64,000 nt of DNA from Isoetes taiwanensis (taxonomy: Eukaryota > Streptophyta > Lycopodiopsida > Isoetales > Isoetaceae): positions 18,393,570 through 18,457,569 of the forward strand of contig JAJEKV010000008.1 of NCBI GenBank assembly GCA_021234155.1, written 5' to 3'. Position numbers and translations under genes: made by a program. The notes beneath the pieces were generated by a model that had not been told where the DNA came from, did not search any database, and saw only the letters and a list, made by a program, of their open reading frames with translations. How positions within the stretch are numbered: position 1 is the first letter of the stretch; every line of letters starts with the position of its first letter. Shown one piece after another: positions 1 to 12,200 of the stretch.

Positions 1-23
1 ATGATCTGGTCTACGAAGATCAT

Positions 24-1445
24 GCTCTGATACCATTGTGATGGTCCGAACCTATATGATGCTCCCATCGTATAAATACGGAAATCCCCTCTTCCATGGC
101 GACAATACCACCATAGGAAGGCCCTCCGTCTGACTCAGACCACTTGTGATGGCAAGTGTCCAGGTGGACACGGAGGTGTCATTCGTCCCACGCCTTCGAC
201 GGGAATCCTATATGGCGGAAGCGTACATACAAGGTTAGCACCTGGCAACAACACAAATAAATAATACGCCACCACGAAGTGTGGCTCATCAACATCCATA
301 AGAATGCAATAGAACACCAACATAACAAGGAAATGCATCATAAATAAGGGTTCTACCCCAGCTCAGACTCATGGGAATCAACTGACAGTCAAGGCCTCTA
401 GATAACAAAAGATGGAATCATAACAATGGCATTGGCTGGCATAGAACAATGGCTATAGTAGTCCACTCCATCCACCCCTCCTGTGCACACTTTGCAGATA
501 GGCTGGAATATGCTATGGCGTGAGTGTAGCTTTCCAGAGACGCAATCCCATGGAATCACCCTATGGAACTACTCGGGATTACATCTCCCCGATCCGATGA
601 GGCAGGTCAGAGAGGCGTCCCCTCCCCGAGCAGATGGATCCCTGGATGTGCTAGAGAACACGTGCCACCTCAGTGACCCCCGCGTTCATACCCGACTTAC
701 TCCCCTAAATCTAAAGGTCGGCTCACCTGCCCGTTCGAGTCCAGGGCACCCACATACATTTGGCACGTCACCTGCGACCCAGGGAGTGTCAGACCCATAC
801 CCGGCCCTCTCCGTGACTGGCTATAAGCCTAGCACACTGTAGGAGTCCTGTAGCCGCGCTAGGCAAGACCCCACCCCCGATTCACAATCATACTCGTTGT
901 TTGGTGCTGAATCACATCATAGCATCCACAGCCAGGTGGGCCACAGGCTACATTTAATGGGATTTAAGGGGTTCTAGCTAGGAGCATCACTAAATCTGGA
1001 TAGCCTTTAGGTCTCTATCCCCCTTAATCCAGTAGAACACGGGAGGAACAAAAAGAGAATGCAGAATCAGATACAAACATCCATCATCATCATCATAAGT
1101 AGATCATAGAATAGAATCTAATCATCCATCTACTCAAACAAGGGTCAGAAGCATACAAGCTACGCTAAAACTAACCGGTATCATAGCTATCTCTCTGGTT
1201 CTCCATCTTTCTGGCTGGAACCAAGGTGAGCAGCAGCTCCTCCTCTACCAATTTTCTCCAAATCGATTTGGGGCAAATTGGGGGTGTCCCAAGCTGGTAG
1301 GTCTGCCTTGCCCAATCAGTTTGGGCCAGATGGAAGTTCTAGATTAGCTATCCTTAATTAATTGATATTTAGGCCTTTTTAATATTAGGTTAAACCTTAA
1401 ATTCGAATTAGACTTTAGGGTTAGGTTTCCACCTTAATAGTTAAT
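24..1445 (-). mobile_element. Diverged LTR of an LTR retrotransposon, minus orientation, with primer binding site
   Basis: Positions 24-35 read gctctgatacca, the reverse complement of TGGTATCAGAGC, the plant tRNA-iMet primer binding site. One spacer base then precedes TGTGATGG at 37, the LTR terminus. The LTR therefore lies to the right and the element interior lies left of the window. Blocks shared with the LTRs at 49.9, 51.7 and 62.9 kb include the CACTCCATCC segment near 465, CTAGCTAGGAGCATCA near 976 and the TTAGGGTTAGGTTTCC block near 1418. Similarity is patchy, so this is an older or sister-family copy. On the minus strand a TATAAATA box lies near 1470. The right boundary is not visible. 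An apparent 119-codon plus-strand reading frame at 483-842 is a by-product of this LTR. Confidence 0.7.
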
Positions 1446-2000
1446 GATGATAGTGATGTGTCATGTATTTATACCCAAAAGGACATATAAATACGTGGAC
1501 ACAATGTCCTAGGCGGAGGCCGCCCTCAAGCTGTTGGATGCAGGTCTTCATGCTGGAAACATGCTGCTTTTCTGTGGTGAGTTGCTTTTTGAGAAGTCTG
1601 GGCACATAGGCCTGCATTTCTTCTGTCAAAGATGCAATCCAGGCTGTATTGCCCTCCACCATCATTTGGATCTGCTTCCAATGTTCCTCAGGTGTCTCCA
1701 ATGTAGCTTGTGAGGATGGATTCACACGACTCACTGCTATGTGGGTGTACCTACCTTGTGTATGACGGGCCATATTTGTCGCGTGTGATTTTGCTCTCGC
1801 CTCCCTTTTGAGGATATACATGTCGATCTTGCCAGTGTCATCTTGACTGGGATTGTGTCAACGTACTCTCTCAGGAGGTCTCGATGCCATGTCCGCCCGT
1901 GATGGGGGGAACTGTGTGTCTTGCTCATCGACATGCATGTCAATGGGGTAGGTCGAGGGGATGCAAGGCTCGTCTGGTTCCTCTATCACTGAGGTAGCCA
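1441..2000 (-). pseudogene. Decayed coding relic, unrecognised, coiled-coil-like
   Basis: Reading leftward from an ATG at about 2000, the minus strand encodes an acidic N-terminus (MATSVIEEPDEP). It then needs at least one frame change to continue into a 126-codon open stretch ending at 1441. The later part is rich in Glu, Gln and Lys with heptad-like spacing (EEHWKQIQMMVEGN, EEMQAYVPRLLKKQL). No family is recognised. It abuts the LTR copy and may be retroelement coding sequence or a captured host fragment. The frameshift and lack of neighbouring exons argue for a relic. Confidence 0.4.
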
Positions 2001-2417
2001 TGGCAACATGAAGGGGGGTTTAAAGGATGGCTAAACGACTGTGGAATGCTCAACTAGATTGAAAGGTGGCTTTTGAACATAAATGATGCTCGCTCTCAGT
2101 GGTTCACGAGGGGGTTTTGGAGGGTTCAATCCTGTGGGGGGGAGGTTCGATTCTGGCTGTCGTCGGAATTCTTTTAGGATGCGTGTGGATTGAAGAAAGG
2201 AGGAGGCTCAAACGGAAGTGACAAATAAGGAACAAAGGCTTACATGCTTTTGTTGAATATGGCTTCATCAGTACCAAATGGTGCCATGGTGCTATTTGAT
2301 GGCTGATGGGCCAAAATTTGGGACTGACTTTGTAGCTTCACTGGATCCAAATGGCACTGTAGCACTATTTGATGAGGTAGACCTCGACTTGAGGAAGATT
2401 TTTTTCCCCGGCAAAGT

Positions 2418-2735
2418 CAAAAGGCCAAATTGGCAATACCGTTTTTTCAATAATCTGTGCAAATGTGCCCTTCAGATGAATTGTAGATAGAGCTGAGATC
2501 TTTCCAACAAGCATAAGATCATTCAACTCTAAGAGTACGATATCAAATTATGAGATTTTTCATTTCTCAAATTCTGAAGAACTCAAGAGCTTATAACTTG
2601 AAATTTTCATCTCCAATCAACACGATCTTATACTTGTTGGAAAGATCTCAGCTTAATCTACAATTCATTTGAAGGGCACATTCGCATTCAAATCATTAAA
2701 AAAAATATTACTGCCAATTTTCCCAAAATACCACT
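2418..2735. repeat. Foldback (long inverted repeat) element
   Basis: The segment 2442-2520 is nearly the reverse complement of 2624-2704. For example, GAGATCTTTCCAACAAG on the left pairs with CTTGTTGGAAAGATCTC on the right. Weaker complementarity continues outward to about 2418 and 2735. The arms are about 80 bp with a loop of about 100 bp. No transposase is present. It resembles a foldback or hairpin MITE. It lies about 560 bp upstream of the NUP214 start codon, so it may sit in or near the promoter. Confidence 0.8.
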
Positions 2736-3298
2736 GGGTTTAGTGGCATTTTGGTAATTTGGGCAAACTTTAATGGTATTTTGGTAATTTTCCCTAAAAA
2801 ATTTCTCATCATGAAGTGTAGGTGTCTTGTTGGGCCATTCTGGGACCTCCCCTAGCTCATGCCGATTGTAGAGGGTCCCAAACTGGGTTCTTTATTCCCA
2901 TGATCCTAAATGTTGGGCTGGCATGATCGAACCATGTACATATTGGCCACCGTCGTGCTTGAACCATGCTAAAACTGGTAGAACACGCTCCCCCCAAAAC
3001 ACGTGTAATTTTTGTGGTTCAAACATGACACAGAATATACTATGGATATGCCCACAGATATACCATGAATATTCAATGGTTCAACACGACGATGGCGAAT
3101 ATATAAGGCGCTCGTCTAGGATGCAAATCAGCAAGCCTCCCAATGGCGCCTGATAATTGGAGGAGCTCTTGCCCTATGTGCAATGAGAGAATGCTCACAT
3201 TTTACATAAAAAAGAAGGGGTATATACCTGATGCCACTTCATATTCTCATTTTGCCTGAATTTTGGAGGGGAGAAGAGAGGCAGGCGCCGGGTTAGCT
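2736..3298 (+). promoter_or_regulatory. Upstream region of NUP214 (no clear core motif)
   Basis: This AT-rich stretch lies between the foldback element and the NUP214 start codon. It must contain the 5' leader and core promoter unless a further 5' non-coding exon exists. I see no convincing TATA box at a fixed distance. The 5' leader probably begins within the last 150 bases, because the open frame of exon 1 extends upstream only to 3263 with no ATG. Confidence 0.35.
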
Positions 3299-6200
3299 AT
3301 GGAGGTGGCAGAAGCAGGCCCTTCGGAGGACTGCGATCTCTTTTTTCGAAGAGTTGGTGCCGATATTCCTCTTTTTTCCCCAGGTTCCAACATTGCAGAG
3401 TATACTCCTGCTAGAGCTCTAGCTGTCTCCAATCGTTTTGGGCTCACTTTTTTCGCACACCCAGAAGGTAAATCTATTTCTGTTTTCCTTCAGCTGTCTT
3501 TCTTTTCCCGCTATCGCATGAGTTGGAAATATTAGTTGTTGTATGTTTCAATTTACATGATCCTTAGGCAGTTCTTAAGACTGTGGTAATAATTCTGTAT
3601 ATATTCAGGTTTTAGCATTATAAGAACTTCTGAACTTGTCAAGCTTTCTCAAGATCTGAAAGAGCATCCCAAGAATGCTGGAACTGTGCATGAAAAATCC
3701 TTATTGAAAGTCACTTTGCCAAATGTACGCATTTTGGCATTGTCTTGTGACGACTTGGGTTTAGCTGTGTGCGCTGGTTCAGAAGTAAGGCTATACGATA
3801 CGGCTTCTCTTGTCAATGAGGCGAGTGAACTTCCACAGCTTTTAGCCATGCAGATTTCTGTCTAGATCTATTTGACCCTGGCAGTGTTTTGCAGGTCAAG
3901 GTAGTTCCTGCAGAAGTGCAGTCAGTTGGGAACAAGAATTTCACGAAAGATTTTAAATGGTGTCCGTCTGATGATGGCACTTACCTTGCTCTGACAAGTG
4001 AAGGGACCTGTTCCATAGGAAGACTTGGGGGTCAACTAAAAGTAATTTCCAGCAATGTTCTGGCAGGTGCAAGAAAATCCTTTGAAATTGTGTTTGGGCA
4101 GAATAAAACTTACTTTGAAGCACTTGTACATGACAACATGACGTGAGAATTTATGTTTAGGTTAAATCTTTATTACCAATCCTGTCAAATGCTGCTCTGT
4201 TACATGCCACTGTATGTGCTCCAAAGCTCTAATTTCTGCAAAGATGACATTCTTGCACAATGGATAACGGTACATGTAAAGATTTCCATACCAATGGTTA
4301 GGTTGTTTAGACTTCTGATGCATGTTATAGCTTCTTTTAGGAGAGATAGAAGGTGCACTATATTACTGATGAAAGGCATATGTAAGAACAATGGCTATAT
4401 AGCCATGCACATGATGACGTGGCACCAGATGATGCGGAGTCATCTGGTCCAGTTCTACATTGTTGAGGAGTTAGAGTTGTAGGTGTAGGGTTTCATATCT
4501 ACACCCCTACTGAAAGCCAACTCTATCTAAAACAGAAAAGAAATATTGTTTCAGTGTTTGAGTGATTGTAGACCAAAATAATTCTTCATAGTAAGAAGTT
4601 TTGTCATCCCGTCTGCTCATTGTTGCCCTGTAGCACAGTACTCAGGATTCAACAACTGTAACTGCAACTGTTCTCGTACAAAGCAGACTTTAAGATCAAG
4701 ATGTTTAGTATCAGGACGATACTTAAAATCTTTGACGAAAGCAATTGCTCATCGAAAAGGCAACTGAAGATCCTGGAACAGACGTAACAGCCACATCATC
4801 TCTTAAATATTCGTACATAAGGCTTTAAGTTCAGCTTCTGTGGTACTCAACTAACCGTAGTTTGCTATTTAGAGTCCTAGAATGGGTTTTAAAAAATGAT
4901 ACAAACCTTGTTCTAGATCTAGTCCAATTTAAATCATTACCTGCATGGTCATCATATGGCTGTGAAGGATCATCCTGCTGATGATGTCTAATATGGTGCC
5001 CTTGAGATATGCAAGATTACGCTTGGCTGCTTTCCATTGCATCTGTCTGGGAGCCTGCATAAACCTACTCACTTGAGCAACTGCAAATGCTATGTCTGGT
5101 CTTGTGATGGTCAGATGATTGGGAAACCGTACCAATTGTCTGTAAACTATAACATGGTTCTCTCTCCCGGTCAAAAATTAACTTGAGTCCTAATTCATGT
5201 GGAGTGGCAGCAGTCTTGCAATCAAGCACAGAGATAGTGACTCGTAATATACTTACATTGTGTGAGCTGAACATAATTTGAAATGTTGCCAAATTTCCAA
5301 ACTCCCAATCAGAAATGTAACAGATCGTAGTCTGTAACTTCAAAATTGGCCTTCATTATTGGTTTAAGCTGAGGGATTACGTCTATAGCATCACATGGAG
5401 TAATAGTGTCATCCACATACAGTGTTAGAATGCATACTTTCTGTCCGCCAAGCTTATAATACAAACTTGGATCTGTCCTGGACTGAATAAAACATAATTT
5501 CATCATGAGGTTGTGGATTTTTTTGTGCCAGCACCTAGGAGCTGGTTTAAAACCATAAAGTCTTTTCTTTAGTTTGCAACTTCTCCTTATAAAGCCAAGA
5601 GGCTGCTCCATATAGATTTCTTCATGCAAATCGTTAATTAAAAGGACACTTTTATTGTCTCTCTGCAAAAGCTTCCAACCCCTACTGGCCGCCAAAACAA
5701 TGACTGCTCTTAACAGTTACCATTCTAGCCACTGGAGCAAACACCTCAGTATCGTCTAGGCCATATTGCTGACTATAGACCTTAGCTACTAACCGAACCT
5801 TATGCTTGCCAATAGTACCATCAGACTTAAATTTTTGTCTTGTACACCCACTTATTGCCAATAACATGCTTACTTGGAGGTTTAGCACTAAGTCCCATGT
5901 TCCTTTTTTGATTAGCATGGAATGCTCTTTATTTATAGCATCTAACCAATGCTGATGAGCTACAGCCTGATTGAAATGTGTGGATCACGGTGATCAAATT
6001 CTTTAGCCATGAGAACAAAATTACAGACTGTATCCAATGGTGCTAGGCCAGCAATTCTCCTAGATATCCTTTATCCCTACTGGAGACTGGAGAAGAATCC
6101 CAGGGGATTACAGGTGGGGTTTGTACTTCAGGAGGTGTTTATTGCGTTGCAAGTACTTCACGTACATATCATAGACTTCTACTGAAGAACCACAATTACA

Positions 6201-9200
6201 GCTGTCTGCATTTCAGCACCCAGGTATCAGTAACGTGGCCGAGTGCTTCGCGTACATATCATATACTTCTACTGAAGAACCACAATTACAGCTGTGCATT
6301 TCAGCAACCAGGTATTACTTACCATTGATGCATGTGACACTCAAACACTGTTTTCGAGCTCTGATATCGATGGGAGATGGTCGCTAATTCCAGCAGGTCA
6401 GTTTTGTGCATATCAAGCTGGTAAGAAGATGTTAGGACAGTTTCTTGTCCAAATTCCAGAACAGTTTCACAGGAGTTACCTTGCACTTTTCTATCAATGA
6501 TTACAATGTCTATATTTCAGAAACAGGAGAATGGTACAGGGCAGGAAAATATGGTTCAAGGCTGCAGTTTCTTGGCAGCCCTGGCTTCTACTGTGGTTCA
6601 GTCTTCAAGAGGTTCTACTTTTCAGCAATGTTAGTCATCAGGAGAGGTGTTAGAACTATGCTGATGTATATGATGACCTGACACTGCTAAGTCATCACTT
6701 GCTGCTGATATATCATTCCTGTATAAGCCATAGTCACGCATCATTAGCTCAGTTATTTGCTTCCTAGCTAGCGTGTTTCTATTAGGCGCTTCTATCCTGT
6801 TGTACCTATCTTTCATTTCCATGTATTGATCCAAAGTCTACGATGCCTTGTTTTGCATTCTTTTTCTAAAGGCAGGTTTTGATTGTGTTGCAGTTTCTTG
6901 GAGTGCAGATGGCAAATATATTGCCTATGTACAAGGTTTTACTTTAAGGTTGAGAGAGAGATGTTCCAGTTTGAGCTTTGACATCAAGCTACCAGATTCA
7001 TTTCCTCACTTAGATGATTGCAATTTACAGGGTACAACAGCTTTCGACTTTGGCTTTATGGGGCTGTACTAATCTGGGCGCGCTTGTCTTTGCAGTTGAT
7101 TCCATACAATGGCTGGATGCGAAGAGGATGCTTGTTTGCTTCGCACAAGAAAATGAAGATGAAGAAATTGAGTGTCCTTTCTTCGTTCTTTCTTCTACCA
7201 CTGGGCCCTTGGCTGATGTAAGTGACGGTCATGCTGTTTCTATTTCTATCTAAAGCTACGAGCAATCTTTTAAATATGGCTTTTGTTAATTGAATTAAGA
7301 ACTGAAGAATTATCCGATTAGGCATACCACATGACGACTTGCATATCTTTGTACAAAACGTACATTATCAAACTGAAAACCATCATGCGAGTCTTTCAAA
7401 GGTGGATTGCAGATTTACCATGGTGCATCTAAGTGTGATACCAGGCTGGCCCATCTTCAGTTCCTAACAGCTTCTTCTGTTTCAATTTCTCCAAGGAAGA
7501 AAGAAAATCATAACCCTGCATCTAGTTTCTTCCATTGCTGCATAAAATTTCTAGGTATCCATGTTGAAGCCCCCTTGTTTGATATGCCAAAGGCGAACAC
7601 ATATTTATGCTTTATATGCTGGCCGGCCCTTTACCAATTTGGCATTTCCTTTTGTTTGGGAGATGTGTTTTTAGCCTGTGATTGCCGATCAAATTTCAGA
7701 CAAGATATTCAATTGCTTTCATCAAAGCCTTATGAGGCCAAAAATACCATAAAGTTTGTGGGCTGCTCATAAGGTATCCCAAATACATACACCTTTTGCA
7801 TGTCAGTGTGCTGGCTGTGCTTTTTCTGCATTCTAGTATATTTCGCAGTAATGTAACTACAGATCTTCCATCATTTGTTTTTTACTGAGGCGGTAAATTT
7901 GTTTCGTTTCAGAAAAACTCTGAACAAAAGGGAGTCATTTTTACAGAGCTATTTCGTGCAGTTTCACCTTCCGTTCTTCCAAATGCTAGTGGGCCTTACA
8001 TGCTTGCAAGCTTATTTGCTTCCTGGTATGTTGGACTTAGGATTGTACATATAGGCTAAAGCTCAAAAATATGGAACAAAAATAGCAGTTCAGAAGGAAA
8101 AAAGGTTCCTTTTTTCCTAGTGTTTGTTACAAGTATAAAATTGGTAGAATTTTGCAATCATTTGCTTTTAAGCCTTTTTTAAAAAAAAAACTTTTAATCA
8201 TTTCTTTTATTCAGGGAAATAGTTATTGCTGTTTGTAGAAGAAGCAGCGATGACCATTTTGTCTTTCTGAACTGGGAGCAATATGCTAGTCTAGAGAAAA
8301 TCAAAGAACTTCAGCTTCATGATGACTCAATCCCTAAGGTTGCTTTTCCTGGTAATTTATTTATTCATTTGTCCTTTTGGTTCCTGGTGGTGAGGCTATT
8401 CAATTAGGACCATAGGATCTATAAGGAGTGCATGAATTATCTTCTAATTGTCTTAATAAGTAAAGCAAGGGAGTAAGAAAGGGTGAGCGCCTTTTAGAGA
8501 CTACATATATAGCAGAAGTTAGTTTTTGTTAGGAGTATCATATCAAGCATAGCCTTTAACAAAGGGTACAAATTGTATCTTGACCAAAATAACGAGACTA
8601 AAAGCTCAAAAAGATATGGACCTAAGTATATATTGGCATTCCGCGGGTTACCATTGTGTTTTTATTTGGTTTCGATCATGTATGGGTAATGAGTGTCCCT
8701 ATAATCCGTGGGTCTTAATTTCATCTCTATGTACATGAAATTGTACACGAGTATGTTATACATATCTGTTAGTGAACAAAAATCAGAGGTTAAGCTGAAG
8801 TCTCTGGATGGATTAGCATGTGAAACTTTCTTGGACCATTTGCATTGGTTTTACACAAAGACAACCGTACTTGATACTGATGCAGGGTAGATTACTGTAT
8901 GATGTGGATAAAATGATCCTCAAAAGTATTTTCCTTGCCTCAAATTTACATAATAACTGTACTAATCAAATATCTATGCTTTTGCAGTGAACCTAGATGA
9001 TAATGCTATAACTGGAATGTGTATTGATCAGACCACAGTAGGGCTTGAGGTTGTGGTCTCAAGAGATGAAGAAGCAGAACCAGAAAAGTTGCCTCCATGT
9101 CCCGTTTTTCTTTTTACAACTCTGGAAGGCGATCTAAGCCTCTTTTCTTTTGCAAGGTGCATCTACAATTTCACTTTTCGCTTCATGGTGCTCGTAATGA

Positions 9201-12200
9201 AGCTATAAATCGTACTAGAAGAGTTCACTAATAGGTTTTTGGTGTCTAGGAAACATAGTGCCTGCTAAGTGCTAACCTGCCTTCCATAACATTTGTGAGA
9301 AGTGTAGGTGTGTTGGGGACTGTTAGCTTTTATCCTAGTGACCTTAGTAGAGGGTGAATTAAAGGGATTCGCAACCAAGAATTACACCATTCGTGTGACA
9401 AAGTGAACTCTTAAGAACATTATAGCCTCTTAAAACCCTCATTTGATTGTCGAAGAAAGTTCGATATCCACAAAAAAGTGGCAGCTACAACGAGGGTACG
9501 ACGGATTGAAAATGCATGTTTGACATCTTTTTAAGAGTGCATGGAACCTTTCACGAACTCCAGGAGGTTATCCCGTCTGTAATACATGGCTTTCATTGTG
9601 TTGTATAGGTCTCATTGTGATGCTAATGGTATAATGTCTGTTCCCTTTTTTTTTTTGTTTTGGGAAAAGGCAATGCAATTTCTATTTGTGTGTAATCGTC
9701 AAAGCTGAGTGTATATAATTTCCAGGTTAGACAAAAAATGGCATTCCCGGCATCATGTGAAGCCTCCTTCAAGGATTGAGGAGATTGAGAGGAAACATAT
9801 AAAAACTTCTTCCAAGGCTGTTATTGATGCTGCCATCAGCACTGAAGCTCATTCTAAGGTATTCTTGGACTCAAAAACAACAGTTTCTACATATGTTAGT
9901 TGTTATTTGACTTGCATTGCTTGAAACAGGCTGTTGCTAGTCACAACACGGTTTCACAGAAGGTGGGCTTATTATATAATATCAATCAAAGTTCCAACTG
10001 AAGGCTTAGTTTCTGTGTCTTAACAAATAAAATCTCATGTATGTCTAGCCAAATTTTATCGGAGCAGAGATGCACAAGGGGGTGACTACTGGTCAGAATA
10101 GAGCTCCGGTGGTTCCAGATCAAAAGGCACAGGTAGATCCATGATGGACATTAACAGTACGATATTCCACTCGTTGTTATGCTGATATGTCGTCCCCCTA
10201 GGCCTTCCCACTTGGAGCGAAAGGTATCATGCCTGTTGGTGCAGAGACTGTACCTCGGACTGACAAGGTGCATATCTAATAGTATGCTTGTGTATGTATG
10301 GGTCTTGTTTTACACCAACGTTCCGCAAAAACGCTTGCATGCTATCATCAAGTTCTGGCTTGCTTGGTTCTAGGACTATGTATTTGTTAATTGTTTATAT
10401 TACACTACACTATCCTCTTTGTTTTTTCTTGGTTGCTTCAGGACTAGCAATTAGTTGCTGCCTGCAGAAAACGTCCATCTCTTTGAACGTTAGGTGTCTG
10501 CAGAGTCTTCTTAATGGAAAACTGTGGGAAATGCGAACATCAATTGTCAAATCATGAAAAAGAGTAGATACACTAAAGAAATGCACCTGATCTACCAGAT
10601 ATAACTGCGGAGGGAAGAAGACTAATTAGATATCTCAGAGCCATCTTATAAGTCTCTGTCCTGCTTATTGAGCAAACTTTTGATACCCCCTCAAGTGGGA
10701 AAGAGGAAGCAAAATTTCACCTTTGTTTACCATGATCTGTCTCTTAGTAAACTGAATTTCTTCTAGCACCATCTATTCTTTAAATTGTAAGAAACACATG
10801 CCTATTAATTGTTTGTTGAAGGACTCAGCAAGCTGGTCCCTGTTTGAATATGCATATGTATCCCTCACAAAGTGTAAATGTGTGTCCAAATAATCGGTCC
10901 GTGCATGGAACATAGGAAATCTTGCAAGCTCTACTGTGGGCTGATCATTACAACTTGCATAGGCAAATATGTATGTCTGATTAGCCACATAGCTTTAGCC
11001 ACACCCAAGACAGTATCTTGTTTCTTACTCATCCACGTTACCTTCAAGGTAAGTAATTATGCCACTGATTCTACTCCTTGTATCCTCACATCCTGTGAAA
11101 CCACTATAAGCATGTACTGTCCAAAAAGTAATTTCTGACTTGCTACCAAAGCCATCTGTTTGTGAGCCTTCCAAATAAGCAAGAACCCTTTCATGGCTTT
11201 GCTTTGAAGCTGACATGTGTAAATAAGAGCCTTTAATTGTCAAGTCAATAAGAGCTTCCACATCTATATGCCTTCAAGCAAAAAATCATTGCAACATTTG
11301 AGAAGTAGCAAGCTGCTATACTAGAGTCTGATATGTTGTTGAAGCTTCATACATAGGGAGTTAATTCCTTTACCAAAGGATTTTGGTTTCAAGGGAGTCT
11401 ATATGATCACATGAAACTCAGATGGCACCATAAATAAACACTAAGGTAAGACTCGTTGCCAAAGGTTTTGCTCAAAAGTTTGGTAATGATTATGACAAAA
11501 AGTTTGGTATGTATTATGATGACGTGTATGCATCTTCTGCAGTTTCTAGCCAATGCATAATAGCCAAAGCAATGAGTAATCGAATTGACTAGTCAGCTTA
11601 GCAATTTCAGCTGAAAGGTTTTGCGCGTCACCTATTTAAGCTGAAAGATATAGATCTGTACACTATCGGAGCGAATTTTTTTGAATGGGATCAGTTGAAT
11701 GGGTACTGGAAAAGCAGATAGAACCCACAGACTCTAAGGATGCAAAATGGCCCTTTCTGATAAATTAAAGTTACTCCCTAAATGGAAAATCCTACTGGAG
11801 GATGGAAATGGTTATCAGTCTTCAAATTCTTTTGGACGTAACCAGCAAAATTTGGCTCTGAAGAGTCATTTTTAGAATGTGAGAACCTTCTTGCAAAATT
11901 TTGGAGTTGCGCTGAAGAAAGGTGCCCAATTTAGCAGGGATAACTACAAATTACTAACTAGTCATCTCGTGGGCCAACTTATGTGTCCCCATCAGCCTGT
12001 TGTCATGCGTTTTATTTACACAAAAGCATGTTATAAACATTACATCTAATAAGACGAATGAGGTTTTCTTTTGCTCAGTTCTACTTTCTCCTAGTGGTTG
12101 TCTTTCTTTGGGAAGCCTCTGTGTTTCTTCATGCATCTATGAGCACTTAATTGAAGTTGAATACCTTGGAACATAAAACATGCCTTTAATGGCCTTGATA

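Noticed and set aside
483-842. 119-codon plus-strand reading frame
   Set aside because: It lies inside an LTR whose orientation is minus, is Pro/Ser-rich without a domain, and matches no conserved frame in the related LTRs.
2278-2490. 70-codon plus-strand gene
   Set aside because: It runs into the left arm of the foldback element and begins with a local duplication of GCTATTTGATG-type sequence. No domain is seen.
3263-3298. Upstream extension of NUP214 exon 1
   Set aside because: The frame is open but begins with TTG, not ATG. The first ATG is at 3299.
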